From Ptychodera flava (Eukaryota > Hemichordata > Enteropneusta > Ptychoderidae), in the NCBI RefSeq assembly GCF_041260155.1, contig NC_091943.1:20336283-20400282 (forward strand): DNA of 64,000 nucleotides, in the 5' to 3' direction. A model generated the notes under the pieces. That model saw nothing but the letters and a program-made list of their open reading frames with translations, was not told where the DNA came from and did no database searches. Below are positions 37,939 to 50,945 of the stretch, piece by piece. How positions within the stretch are numbered: position 1 is the stretch's first letter; the number at the start of each line of letters is the position of its first letter. Both the position numbers and the translations under genes were made by a program.

Positions 37939-39200
37939 GGCCACTTAAACTAAAAACCACCATGTTGAGGTCACTGATGGGTCACACTAACCTCATAAAA
38001 GGGCATTGACACGGAAGGGCATTCACATTCCGGTGATTACTCATTTACCGTTAGCTTGTCACATGGTCTGGGCAGACAAAATATAGGGTCCAGGTGACCT
38101 ACTTTGCAATGCAACCCGGCTTAATAGTTGCAATACATTTTCAGCATTAGATTGTCACGTTTCTAGCTACTTGTACGAATTCATAGCCATCATCGATACT
38201 CGTTCTTATCGATTGTCTATGCCGCTCGAAAGAAACAAATCGATGAATTGTCGTGTATAATCGGTTAAAACGGTGATGTTGGTTTTGTGGCTGCATAACT
38301 ATTCTTCGATTTAATGGCGTGGCCTTTGTCCTGTTTGGGGGACGATTATGGGGACTAACAGAAACTCAAGGGTCGTTTATGTTATCCAGATTTTTTAATG
38401 ACGTGTAACGTGCAACTCGACTACCTGTGCAAATAACAAAATCACGACAAGTATATTCGGCACTGGTATTATCGGAGAAACCATGCATCTTGAGGAATTG
38501 TCTGCATTTCGCGTCAGCTGCTCTGTAATTTTCAATATCGTCCCTCGCACGTGTATCCGTGTGAGATCACGGTGATGAAAGGTCAGTCACGCCTTGCAAG
38601 AGAACTTGTTTTCTTTTCTTCATAAATATTGTATTTCAAGGTTCATTTTGGCAGGAAGAAAGGAAGGTCATGTTTGTATTTCACACCGCCGTAAAACTTG
38701 ACGGTGAAATATGATAACATACTGTTCCACCAGCCTCACGCGATATTCCTCTCACGCGCTAATGGAAAGCCACAAAAGGTGGCTTGTCATGTGCTACAGA
38801 AAATATTCCCAAATCAGGAGTTTCGTTAAAATCAGGCAACCCATTACAGACAAGCTACCTATATAGGGTACGGATCAGTTATTCTAATCATATGATGTGT
38901 CGCCTGACTTTTTTGTGTTTAATTTTGACGAAGTTTAGTTTTGCGCTTCACGATAAAGGCACACATAACTCGTCCATCATGGCTGTGCTTATCGAGGCTC
39001 GACATCGATAGAATGTATGTGCACTTTGGTGCTGTCTTTAAACGAATAATGGAAACTTCAAGGGATCTTTGTTTCAAAACGTTCAATATTTGGTTATTCA
39101 TAAGTTAGGAATTTTTGGTGATGCAATTAATGGAGCAGATTGATCATCGATACCACTTTCATGAGCAACACAGTCGTTCTATTGCTTGTACAGAACAGCG
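37939..39200. other. upstream region of gene E
   Basis: I see no gene or recognisable repeat here; the last ~130 bp before the ATG are promoter-like and shared with gene F. Confidence 0.4.
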
Positions 39201-39285
39201 CCCTCGAACGGCGTCTGTTCTCAAGTTACTCAAATTCCAGCTCTCGTGACAGTCAGCCAACAGTCACCTGGTCAGAGCGTCGCCA

Positions 39286-39291
39286 TATATA
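39286..39291 (+). promoter_or_regulatory. TATA box of gene E
   Basis: CCATATATAGAGC lies about 35 bp before the ATG of gene E. The flank (ACAGCGCCCTCGA..., GTGACAGTC, ACCTGGTCA, GATCGGAC.CAGA) is shared with gene F, where the matching place reads AAAATAAAG at about 54788-54796. Confidence 0.5.
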
Positions 39292-39324
39292 GAGCAACTG
39301 GCATAGTGATCGGACAGAGAAATC

Positions 39325-42300
39325 ATGAATACCATCATCCTCCTACTGTCATCCGTCGTGTACGCCTCTGCCTACATCTGCTGCCCTCCGACAAAATGGG
39401 AGGGCCAATTCGGCGAGCTTGGCGGCTATGTCACCGATAAAACGAAGGAAAGCGGCGTTTTCACAGTTGCGGCGACGGCCCACATAGATTCTGACATCCA
39501 GAAAGTGGCTATGGAAACAGCACGACAGGTTAAGATAATTCAGGACTATAAGAAGGTAGGTGCGTCAATATGTATCACTATTTTAACTCTTCAGTATTGT
39601 TAAACGTAAAGAATTTATCGGATGTTTTCAATTCGCTGCCCGCCTCAGACCAATGAACAGACAGTAGAAGTGAGACCATTCTCAGACCAACATGGGTTCA
39701 CCTTTCGTAAAGTCATCTGAAAGTCGGTCAACGTCTCTGCGCAGACTCCGCCGTACCGGGGGCACAGCGCTCCGGTGAATATTCGGCTAAAATCGCTCAA
39801 GAGTGCACCAACAGCATTCAAAGAGATTAGCTAAACAAGCTAATGTACGGCAAGGTGGTGAGATGTCGAGGATGTTTAAAAGACTGCCAGTGGCGTTCAT
39901 AGTAAACTCGCGCTAACTTTCTTCTGGGAAAGTTTTGCATATTGTTCTAACCATTGCAAGTGAAAGTTAGATTTTTGCACTAATATTTAGTGCCGTCACT
40001 CTTTGTATTCTTTTACAAAACGTTCATTTGACAACGTCTGTACGCAGCGTGTAACAAGTGTTTTGGAAAACTTTTTAATTTGTCTCGGAATTGTGGTGCA
40101 AGTGCTGTATCTGCTGTGCATTTTGTGGTAATCTTTTGGCGAGTCAATACGTAAATGATGAACCTTGAATTTTATCAATAGAGTTCAGGAATCTGAATGT
40201 TTTCAGAATAAGAGCATTTATATTATCACGCTTGCTGACTCTTTCCGGTGCAGGTATTTGGGAAACGCTTTATACTCACGTGTTTTCACTCTCTTTTGTG
40301 GCTGACCGTTTGCTTTTTGTACCTTTTCTGTAAGATAAATATTTTCTACATGTCTATGGGCCTATAGCCTGGTACAAGTAAATAAATAAATGAAATAAAA
40401 ATACTCTTGCAAGGAAAGTTATGACTTTGGCTTCAGTCAGCAATAACATACATCAGTCGTTTTCTGTCTGAGCTGACGATTCACAGCCAAAACTGCCCAT
40501 TCAGGTTTAATCCGCCTGCCCGAAGTAACATTATCATCCAAAACCCAAGATTTGCAATATTGCACTATACACAGTTGTATCTGTATTTTCTGTAGAAAAT
40601 AATGTACACTATCGCTGGAGGTAACTGTACAAAGACAGCGCTGCAGGGAACCGTGGAAGACGACGTATGCATCCCCGGTAAGCATGAGTTCACAGTTTTC
40701 CCCCTTGTTCCTAGCTTGAGATCTGCACACCTTTTGAACAACGGCAGCGTAAGTAAATAATGCAACGTGCTAGTCAAACAATCCTTAAGATTCTAGTTTT
40801 ATTTCCAATGTGTTGTTGGCTGTTTTTCTCCTGGTTGACATTTTCGAGGACATAACATTCATGATATAATCAACGGATATGGACTTTCCCCCGATTACAA
40901 GTGACAAAGCGACCGTATTTGTCAGCCCTATGCAAATGTTTTTGTTTTTTGTTTTCGTTTATCCATTAAAGGGCCAGCAGCTTTAACTTTTATTGAGTTT
41001 GTCACTATTTATGTTTTTAATGTCAACAACAGTTTCTTGTTCTGCACCATAAGGCATGTCAATATACAATATACACAGTATTCAGCTTGTCAACTCGGCC
41101 TCTACATGTGTCATCTGCATTATTGTTTACAAGAGAATTCTGGCCCGGACTAGTATTCAAATACAAACAATGACGATGCATTTTACACGTGAAGCAACGA
41201 GATCTCGTAATTGACATGCAAAACAAAAGCAGTGAAATACCATCAAAAGTTACAGCTGTTGTCCCTTTCAGGTAGTGCGCGCCTCAAAAATGAAAGACCT
41301 AGACATTGGCTCAAACTTTCCTCCAACAAATTTTCAACCATTCTCTTTCAAAATCAGGAAAAAACAATCTGGAATCACCGTGCAGATTTTAGCACCAGAG
41401 AAATAAGTTACCCGATATTTATCGATATTTGAAATTCAAAATGGCCGCAGTCTCCGTATTATCTCTAGATGGGAGAAAAAATTAAATTACCACTTTTCCA
41501 AAACATTAAGCTTGTGAGCCCCCACAAGTGGCAGGCAAAATTGTAAAAGTTTCAGAGTCCGGAATGTCTATCCCCGGGGCGCATTCGACGGTTTGCTGAT
41601 ATGAACACGGACATGCAAATAGTCAGTGTCCAGCGTTCTTTGATAACCCCATTGAAAGTCAATGCCTACCACATGTTGAACAAAAATTAGAGGGGAAAGA
41701 GTGCCTTAAATCTTCACCTCTCGATTGTTGTCACCTGATGTTATAACAGGCATTATGCTGTCGTGATTTTTCTACATCAGACCGTGCCAAGTACTTCACA
41801 ACACTAACGTACTTTGGTGAAGATCTCATCGCTGATGACTACATATATGACATTGTGCTGCATGGTATGAAATTGACGACTATCTCCTTGGTGACACGGT
41901 CATCGTGTATTCCCATGGGCCTACAGGGAAAAGTTGAGGCAAAGGATGGTATGTACATGTATTTCATTTTCATTTCTGTTTTTCCCCCGGAGTTGTCATG
42001 CTCAGAGTGTCCCTCAGGCTGTTTTGTCAAAATCATTTCCGACGTCAATGTCACTATAGATTATGCTGTCATTGCTCGGAACTAAAACGACAACACGTAC
42101 TCAGAAAATGCGGGTGACGGAGGCAGAAAAAAGAGAGCTGTTGGCATGTGTAAGTGTTTTCCGTCAGTAAGTTTATCTGTCTGTCTGTCTGTCTACGCTG
42201 AAATGAGTATGCTTATATTCAAGTTTCAAAAACGTGCATCAAACATGTGTACATAGGTTGCAACTAGATCATACATACGTGTGTATGGATTGATGGATGG

Positions 42301-45299
42301 ATGGATGGATGGATGGATGGATGGATGGGTGTGTGTGTGTGTATTATACTCATTGCTTTCATTAGAAGTCGGAAACCAGCGACATTAGGCGGCGGTAGCA
42401 GTGTTATCGAAGGCCTAGGTTAAGAAAAAATATTATAATTATTGAACAGCACTGCTTCGCAAATTACCACTAGACATCAAACGCACATGGTAGATGTTTA
42501 GCCTTGAGAAACCCTGTAAACCTTTACTGAGTTGTCGACAATGTCGCTCTATGTCAGGTCGGCGTACTTCTTCGGTCGTACACATACAGTATAATTGCCG
42601 AAGTATGCCCGTCTTTTGTGAACGACAATATGATCAGGTACATTTGGAGCCAAGTACAGCCGTCCATTTGAACTTTTGTTGGATGTTGAGAAAGTATGAG
42701 GGACATGTTGCATTTCGGATGACCTATTTTCAGCCGAATCGAAGCGATAGCGGCGTTCACCACTACGTATTGAAATCAGAGAAAAGTAACAAATGTGATC
42801 GATTATAATACGCCGTTCGTAATAAAGTCAGAACAGATTTTACGCTACTATGGTGAATGTATGCCAAAGACTTTGAGCCATGACCAAAACTTATGATTCA
42901 TGCAAAAAAAAATTCGGCACGAAAAACAGTCATTAGCAGCACATACATAACTGAATTGTAAACAATAAGTACGTGTTGTGTCATATTTTGACTTAAATAA
43001 CTTGGTCGGCATCTCGGGCAAAAAATCTTGGATCGTGTGACAAAAGCTACGTCAAACACAAATTAGCAAGAATGATATGGTAATAGCAATTAAATATTTT
43101 CATACATGGGTGAACCTGGTGAACTGTTCCTCAGAGTAAACAATATTGATGTATATGACAACATTTTAGAAAATCGTGTTTGTTATCTTTTGTTAGGGGT
43201 TTTACATAGTTTCGATACGCAGCGATATTTTCCATTGTTGTTTAGTTTTTTTGACTAAAGATTGATTTGAATGTGTTTCAAGTCACAAGTAGTGGTGATC
43301 TTTCAATTTGATATTTTCACCTCTAGCTATTAATACATTTTTGGCTCGTCACAATTCGCAAGAGTGGCTACTGGGCATCCCCAAAATCCATTCACCACAC
43401 TTGGCGAATATGGCGAGAGTAAGGATGAGTCAGTAGGTTTTGAAACCTGTCCTAACAGAATTTAATCTCATTTGATTTAACTATTTTTTCCTGATAGTCT
43501 AAAGATTCATTGAAAAGTTATGTACTTTTTATTAATACTAAGTGCGCCTGCCTTGTTGTCTTCGAAAATAACATATTTTTGAGCAGTTGTCTCTTTCAGG
43601 TTGCACCTAACAGCAGCAACATTTGTTAAATATTTTCAATGTCGTACGACACGAAAACCCTATTGCCCTCTCGAACTCTCCCCTTCGGGCCTTTGCCCTT
43701 CTTTATCTCCGCTCATGAAATACATTACTAAATCTGTAATAAAAAACATGGTACTGAAAACCCGTATGTATGGATGTATATGTGTGTGTGTGTGTGTGCG
43801 CGCGCATGCATACGTGCGTGTGTGCGTATGTATGTATGTATGTATGTATGTATGTATGTATGTATGTATGTATGTATCTATGTATCTATGTATCTATGTA
43901 TGTGTATGTATTTATGTATGTATGTGTGTTCTCGTCCTGATTTTTCTCCTCACTTATTCAATGTTAATGTTTTCTATTTTCAGTGAAAGCTATCTATAGC
44001 GGGGGGTTCTTCAATGTAACCCTTGGTATCGAAGACCCAAGCGTTTTCGATGTCCCCGCAATCTGCCAGCACGCCATCGCTGCCAAGGTAAGGAAAATTC
44101 TGAATTCTTCATATGAGGGTTTCGATACACTCGCTTCACTCGGAAAGGAAAGAAACTGCCCTAATTCGAACGTGGGATTTTCGAATGATGTCGTTTTATT
44201 ATACCTGAAAGTGTCCATTTCATTTCAAAGCATCATTACGGGGAAACAAACTGTTCTCGTGCTTCTAATCTGCAATCAACACAAATCTCAAGACAGTTAG
44301 TCATTGACTTGAAATTTACTCACACCTGAAAACAGGAAAACCCCTTTTCATATCAATTAAATTCAGACGATATTTTTTCTTTCAAGGAAATACGCACCTC
44401 AGAAATGAAAACTTTAAACTTTTACTCATGTACTTTAAATTTGCTCATGGCAACTTGTAACTTATATTCTGACAATCAAGAATAAATACTTAGGCTTATT
44501 TTACAATATATTTGAAAGGGACATAAGCTGTAACTTGTGGCAAGTTTTTCAGTATTCTGCTTCTGTATATCAACTACCGTGTCTGACCCTAATCCGTTTG
44601 TCATGCTGAAATTTCGAGTATTCTTTTTGTCAACACAGCTTGTATGTGTGTAGTGATCATTGTTAGTCATTTTGAAATGAATTCTAGTCCGGACTTGAAT
44701 ACAATTTCCGACAATAACAATGTAGATTATACTCATATAGGGTGTGTTGATATGCTAAATACTTGGCATTAAATTACAGTTCAGGAATTCAATGCAGAAA
44801 GTGTAGGGAAACCACAAAACAAAAGTTCTTAAAAAATTGCCAAAAGATACAGCTTAGGGAGTTTTAAGTGAAATTTCTGAAGTCTGGCTTGTACTCCGTA
44901 TAAGGAAACTAAATAATTTTATTTCGTAACTATGGACGAAAAACCAGGGGTCACTGTACGAATCAACTTCAAAATGGCTACATACTATGTGTTCACAATT
45001 ATGTGTTAAAAAAGCTACATGTACGATTTTCACACAAATCAAGACCCGAAAACCTAACTAAAATGAGTCTACAGAGCAGTCGAGCACGTAAAGAATTGTA
45101 GAAAGTGCGGTGAAAGCAACGTGCCACAAAACATATTCGCCAGCTTACCCAGTCACGTGGTTCCTTTCAATACCAAACATATATTTACACGACCATTTCA
45201 TTATTCTCTTTTTAGGAAAGTGGAGATTCCTTGGTAGGATCACAGTTCATGGAAGCTTTGACCAGTGACCTTGATTTTAAACAACGGAAGTCCAATTAA
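39325..45299 (+). CDS. EPDR paralog E, complete five-exon gene
   Basis: Exons: 39325-39555, 40596-40677, 41781-41948, 43984-44087 and 45216-45299 (TAA), phases 0/1/1/0, 223 codons (222 aa). Signal peptide [16 protein letters not shown] is followed by [19 protein letters not shown]. Exon 2 gives [20 protein letters not shown]. Exon 3 ([20 protein letters not shown]...SSCIPMGLQ) is very different from copies A, B and D. Exon 4 has [22 protein letters not shown] with an NVT sequon. Exon 5 gives [15 protein letters not shown]. It is paired with gene F by shared promoter blocks, exon 1 and exon 5 sequence, and a TGTA microsatellite in intron 3. A secreted or lumenal disulphide-bonded glycoprotein is expected from family knowledge; its ligand is unknown. 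Confidence 0.93.
41271..41595 (-). mobile_element. TTAA-type MITE, minus orientation (gene E intron 2)
   Basis: GGTAGTGCGCGCC at the left and GGGGCGCATTC at the right with the inverted family body (TTGAAATTCAAAATGGCCGC, CCCCCACAAGTGG). The TTAA flanks are lost. Confidence 0.75.
42285..42342. repeat. (GGAT)n/(GT)n microsatellite (gene E intron 3)
   Basis: About nine GGAT units followed by GT units. Confidence 0.9.
43775..43925. repeat. TGTA microsatellite before exon 4 of gene E
   Basis: (GT)n then (TGTA)n and TCTATGTA variants, ending about 60 bp before the exon 4 acceptor. Gene F has a longer tract at the same place. Confidence 0.9.
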
Positions 45300-45492
45300 A
45301 CACCTGTACTTCAGATGGAGTTCCTCTACAATCATATCTTTTCCATATCAATATTAAAAAATGTTTTGTTCTTTGGAATACATTTTCGAATCCATAAATG
45401 GAAAATGCAAGAAAATAATATTTCCACGCAATTAGTTTCAAGTGTTCTGTTATTTCGACAACAACTTTAACATTCTTCGATATGTTCACATT

Positions 45493-45498
45493 AATAAA
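45493..45498 (+). terminator. poly(A) signal of gene E (AATAAA)
   Basis: A canonical AATAAA lies about 195 bp after the gene E stop, followed by a T-rich stretch (TGTTTGTTCT). Gene F has an AATAAA at a similar distance, which supports use. Confidence 0.5.
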
Positions 45499-45499
45499 T

Positions 45500-47186
45500 G
45501 TTTGTTCTATAAAGCGTTCTTACTTTTCTTCTGAATTAATATTCAAATATAAAAATCAGCCTCGCAAAGACACTACATCGTGTACATTGGGCTGATCCAA
45601 TTTGATGGCTGAATATTACCGTTATAATCGAATCGTACAAATAGACTCCCTAAGTTGCTGTGAATAGTGACAATCGACCAATCACATATAAGCTTCCGAG
45701 CACGCTGCACATCAACAGTACATTATGTGTTATGTATACTGTTTATAAATAACTTCTTGTTCTTACAAAGAAATCAGTTGTCTACAGTTTAATGTAGTTC
45801 AGTGCTTGCAGTGCAATACACTATCAAGAAATTTAGATTAAGATTGAGATATCGTAGAGTGTTACTCAAGATCTCTGTCATCCAGCTGAATACCTGGTAT
45901 TTCACCACTATCCTGGGAACAAAACAAGATGCTGCATTTTACAAATAGAAAAGGAGTACTGGAAAATATTTTAAGAGCACAGTCTGACTATTGAATATAA
46001 CAACTTCGTGACAAAAACCTTGTTAAACTGTGAATTTTCTTTTGATAATAAATCCGAATTATAACATAAAAACTGACATATAGATGTTGTCCAAATTGTC
46101 GACCACCCTCTGCAAAAAATTCCGGCGAGCAATGAACGTCCTGCATCGCGAACAAAATAACAATAACGCCAGGATAGTATGACTCCTCAAGTGTACTGGT
46201 CCAGTGATATTGAGGTTGTAAACAGCGCCCTCAATCCTAATACCAGTGCATTATTTTTGGTCCAAATATAATTATTTTCCCTCGATCAGTGTATTAAGTA
46301 TGATAATATTGCATAATTTGGTAGCCAATCGGAAGAAATGAAACAAATTTTACTCGATGTTGTAAAACTCGAAAATGACTTTACCACACTGAATGCCTGG
46401 TTACTACAAGTACATATCACGACGTTGAAACAAACATTATTGACATGTACGACAAATCCAATTACCATGGGAAGAGATGATAAGGAGCGTGACAGTAATC
46501 AATAGAGCACCATAACAAATTTGAAAGTGGAAATCTACACACCTGATTTTTGCAGCAATTTAGTTCACCTTCAAAATCCGAAAAAGAAATCGAAATTCCG
46601 GGAACACACACCCCCAGCGTAATGAACATGTTTTCATCATGACAAGCGCGTGCCTTTGAGTGTCGATACACTTACAATTGAGTTTATTTAGTCTCTCCTC
46701 TCACGATGGGGTCAATCGCCACAGTTTAACTCTTCTCGCTGTTCTCCGAGATCTCTTCCCCTCTTGCTAAACTTCTCTGCCTTCCTCTCTCCTCCTCCTT
46801 CTCCTCCTCTTTCTCCTCCTCCTTCATTTACTTAATTTTTCCGTGAGAGCCTTGACCCACATTGGATTTTTACGTCCGGGACTTTGTCAGACCTCATCAC
46901 CCTGGGTGACGACCGAAAGGTCGGAGGACAGATCGCATGCGCACATCCATCAGCATACTCAATGGCTCACGTACATGAAAGCTGTGTGACTGGTGAAAGA
47001 AAAGAATACACATATCACTGTAGATAATATAGAGTGAATAAACAAATTTTATGCATTGCAATCTGGCTCTTTTCCCTACTGAAACAAATAAGGTTTCCCT
47101 ACTGAACAAATAAGGTCGACAGTGGCTCAGTTTGGGCATGTTATAGCGTTAGCAAAATAAAAAGTCTGGCTGCCAATTTTACTAAA
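45500..47186. other. E-F spacer, left part
   Basis: No supported gene or recognised repeat except a CTCCTC-rich stretch at 46790-46825. Confidence 0.45.
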
Positions 47187-47594
47187 CAATTGAATCCGTG
47201 ACAAATTACGTCCACTCCTTCTGATGTCGTGATTCTTGATATATCATATTCTAAAATACTTGTTTTGACATTTTCGATTTGAAATTTCGATAATCTAAGT
47301 CATGACAATGCCCCAGTCCTCAAACGTTCACAGTGAATAAAACAGAAGGCAGATGCACGACATCCTTCTTTTTATATATATTAATACAACGGCACCAAGA
47401 CTTTAAATCAAATAAGTCAAAACGTCTTTATAGCGTGACCAATCACGTTCAGGTGATGTGTCATCTTTCAGCTGTTCTGGGCTATCATCGTGCCAACTAT
47501 ATCATTGGGCACATTGCTTTATTCCTTCTGGCCTATACAAATTTAATATTCGATAAGGTACACTTCTTGCATGTGAGTTTGACCCCAGGTTTGA

Positions 47595-47970
47595 CCACAG
47601 GGGGCTGTCTACATGTCCGTCCCCAGGGGTGGGTAGGTTTGACAAAGTCAATAACGAACGCACCAGCAAGGTATAACTCAGTTATACCTTGCTGGTGCGT
47701 TCGTTATTGACTGTGTCAAATTTAATCCGGTGATAATCTGGTGAGAGCGTCCACAGATTAGTAATTTACCCTTGATTACTTTGGCTAATGAGGCACTCAA
47801 ACTCATCAGATAATAGACGCAGCATGTTGATAAAACGTATACGCAAGATTGTCAAGGGCAGTGCTAAGTTAAGACCGAAACACCAAAGGTTGGTAGAATA
47901 TATCTTTATTAGCGATATAACGAAACACCTACCCACCCCTGGGGACGGACATGTAGACAGCCCCCTGTGG
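47595..47970. mobile_element. 376-bp TIR element inserted in the left arm
   Basis: Inverted ends of about 43 bp (CCACAGGGGGCTGTCTACAT, then GTCCGTCCCCAGGGGTGGGT), flanked by TTTGA on both sides (47590-47594 and 47971-47975). The right arm of the big inverted repeat keeps the single-copy TTTGA site. Confidence 0.85.
47638..47720. repeat. near-perfect palindrome, 41-bp arms
   Basis: 47647-47678 and 47680-47711 are exact 32-bp complements around a single base; the arms continue outward to TTTGACA/TGTCAAA with one mismatch. Confidence 0.85.
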
Positions 47971-48468
47971 TTTGACCCAGAGTTTGACCCACAGCGCCCT
48001 CTATCGTTAATTTGATGGAAACGGGGCAGAATATACAGGGCTATCATCATTGCTAAAAAGGTTTTGCTAGAGAGTGAGATTGTTTAATGTTTCTTGTACC
48101 GTGGACGAAAACGACAATTCTCCGCGCTGTGTCAATATCTTCGCACTGTGTAAAAATCTCCGCGCTGTGGGAAATTTATCTCCGTGCTGTGTAATCTCCC
48201 CGATGTCGGAAATTCTCCGCGCTGTTGAAGGGAAACCTAAGTCTAGGGAGTGTCACCATTTATCCCTTGTAAAATCCACCTTGAATAAAATGCAGCTCAA
48301 ATTTGCCACATGTTTGCACCCACCAGCGACAGCGGCGTGACGAAGGAGACTTTGAAGTAGATGACATTTACGAAAATAAACTCGAAATCCCATGGGCGCG
48401 AAAGGGCTCATGGGAGGAGCGTGCGTGACGTCATCGGCGATACATGAGCGTGTGTGACAGTAAAAAAA

Positions 48469-48711
48469 CAGAGGATAAAAACTGCAACAAGTTAAAACAA
48501 ATGCAGTAAAATACTGACCGACCAGCGGGAAATAAAACACTTGCAAAGCACAGAGAATAAAAACGCAGACGTTTCGAGTGCGACACTGACGAAGGGTCGC
48601 ACCCGAAACGTCTGCGTTTTTATTCTCTGTGCTTTGCAAGTGTTTTACTTCCCGCTGGTCGGTCAGTATTTTGCTGTATTTGTTTTAACTTGTTGCAGTT
48701 TTTATCCTCTG
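48469..48711. repeat. long palindrome, 116-bp arms
   Basis: 48469-48584 is complemented by 48596-48711 with few mismatches around an 11-base loop. A diverged further copy of the right arm follows at about 48712-48795. Confidence 0.85.
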
Positions 48712-49089
48712 CGTTTTAGCAAGTATTATCTCTCGCTGGTCGACCTAATTTTTTACTGTATTATTTTTCACTTGCTGCAGTTTTAGCCCTCTTTTGAGGT
48801 CGCTTGTAATTTTTATCGTGTGTGACAGCTTACCGTAGCATTGGACTCGGAGTCTGTAACTGTCTAGTGCAGTTCTGCATGTTACAACTTTTTAATGCTC
48901 AGTAGAATGAAAAATGAATTAAGTGCAGTTGGGTGCAAAAACGACTAAAGGAAGAACAAAAACGGTGTTAGTTTTTACCGTTTTCCCACAGAGCAGCTCC
49001 TTCGAAGACAGTGGCTAAAGAAAGTCCGGCGAGTCGGAGGTAATAGGGCCTAAAATGTTAAAAACTGTCAAGATACTAAGTTATGTTCT

Positions 49090-50945
49090 GCACCTTTCAA
49101 AGGTCTGCAAAATCGCCGATATAAACCGATAAATATGGGCAATTTCGGGACTACACCTCAGCCTAGAACGACTTCTTGCCTATCGTTTCTTGGCACGCTG
49201 AGAAATAGCTGATATTTACCCTATAAATATCGGCAATTCCGAGACTCTAATATCGATACCAGACGATCATACTAGATTTCCTTGCACTGTGTCTCGGCAC
49301 GCCGAGTCTTCAAAATCACCAATATTAACCCGATAAATATAGGCGATTTCGGACTTTAACTCTGATACTAGACGATACTTTGTCAAATCGTGGGTAAATA
49401 TCCAATGTTTATCGGAGATTTAACCACCTAAGGGCCGGGAGCATTCGTTTTTACGGGGAGGGGGTCGGTGGAATTTGAGGGACAAATGAAAATGTAAGCT
49501 AACCCCCTCCAAATAAAATTTCTAAAATTGAACCCCCCTCAATTCATCAATTGTAAAATGTGACCCCTCAAAAAATCATCAGATTTGATTCATTAAACCT
49601 TCGCACCCTCATGGCCCTGGGCAGAAAAAATTAGGCCCTTCAAAAGTGTTTGCAAGAAAAAGAGCTACCCACCCCTTGAATTTTCATGCACAAAAAACAG
49701 CGACCATCCCCCAGATGTCACAGTCCGTATCAATAATATCTTAATTGAATTATAATTTCCCATTTGACCTTTGACCTTTCAAAGAATCCTTTTTGAACTT
49801 TACAAATAATCACTGGGTTAAATTGTCTTATTGGTTTTTCAGATCTGCTCCTTTAAATATATTCTCGTCACGTACATTTATATCAATTGCCAAACCTTTT
49901 TAAAACACTGATTTTAATAGCTAGTTTTGTATAATTGTAAAAAATACATTCAAAGTTTCCTCACATACCACAATTTAAAGAGAATCAACATTTTTGGTGA
50001 CGTTCCAAAATCAAATTACTTGCACACACATGAACTTGTAATCGCCCTAGTCTAATCAAGAACGTTAATGTCAATAATCAAGAGTCTATAAAAACACAGA
50101 TTTAGCTAGTTTTGTATTTAAAGGAAATTATTCATAGCTTCTCATAGACTACTCATAGATTTTGTATGAAGGACCAAGTAACATTTCTGTGAAATTCAAA
50201 AGTCAAATTTTTTCCATAACTCCATACAAACCTTTGTAAAATTTGACCCCCTTCCAATCATTGATTGCAAAATTTGACCCCCCTTAAAAACGGTTTCGTA
50301 AAAGTCAACCCCCCTGATTTCCACCGACCCCCTCCCTGTAAAAAACGAATGCTCCCTAACAGATCTGACCACCCGACTACCTCTGTCCGACTCTTAGTTC
50401 AAAAATAGCATCCATGGCCGGTAGTTAAGAATCCTGCATGTTTTACATTATTAAATTTATTCATGCAAGAAATACATTTTTACATTTAAAGCATTTTTTC
50501 ATTAAATGTCCACACGAAACTTCATACACATAATTACTAGCGGGACTTCGTTGAAAGGACCGATCGGATAACATCGTGAGTTTCCGGGAGGGACTTGCAC
50601 GAAATACATTCTTTACATGTAGGCTTTAAAAAAAATTACTTGACGATCGGGACTTGGACAGAGGACCGATCTGACATCATCGGGAGTTTTGGCTGGTCTT
50701 CCACGAAATACATTATTTACAGCGATAGACGATACTCATAACTGGATTGTCCATATCGCGAGTAAATATCCAATAAGCTTATATCGAAGATTTCATCACT
50801 TTACAGATCTGAGCAAGCACGACTTCCTCAGTTCGACCCCAACTTCGAAAAACGGACGATACTACAGATTTTTCAAATCGCGGTAAATACTTTCCGATAT
50901 ATATCGGAGATTTCGCAACCTTAAAGATCTGGCCAAGCTCGCGCG
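49090..50945. repeat. diverged ~130-bp tandem repeat, split by a TIR element
   Basis: Units marked by ..CGATA.A.ACCCGATAAATAT.GGC.ATTTC, ACGATAC and ATATCGGAGATTT occur at 49090-49431 and 50690-50945, before and after TIR element 2. Similar units also appear around 50520-50690. Confidence 0.55.
49432..50356. mobile_element. Harbinger-like TIR element 2 (925 bp)
   Basis: Ends GGGAGCATTCGTTTTTAC plus GGGGGTCGGTGGAA, inverted, flanked by TAA (49429-49431 and 50357-50359). The interior shares the ~185-bp repeat units of TIR element 1 (AATCAACATTTTTGGTGA.., TCTATAAAAACACAGATTT). The interrupted host sequence GGAGATTTAACCACC/CAGATCTGACC rejoins like the neighbouring tandem unit. Confidence 0.75.

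Larger units (their letters stand above)
47187..48070. repeat. left arm of a 5.3-kb inverted repeat
   Basis: Matches the reverse complement of 51974-52470 from CAATTGAATCCGTGACAAA to GCTAAAAAGG.TTTGCTA, interrupted by the TIR element 47595-47970. Confidence 0.85.

Noticed and set aside
48586-48608. Hammerhead-ribozyme-like core CTGACGA...GAAA in the loop of the long palindrome
   Set aside because: Stem II needs a bulged A, stem I does not close properly next to CTGACGA, and the surrounding palindrome explains the pairing better. The resemblance to Penelope-type ribozymes is too weak to call.
48253-48786. Open frames on both strands with similar peptides (TRNVCVFILCALQVFYF)
   Set aside because: Mirror images produced by the 116-bp-arm palindrome.
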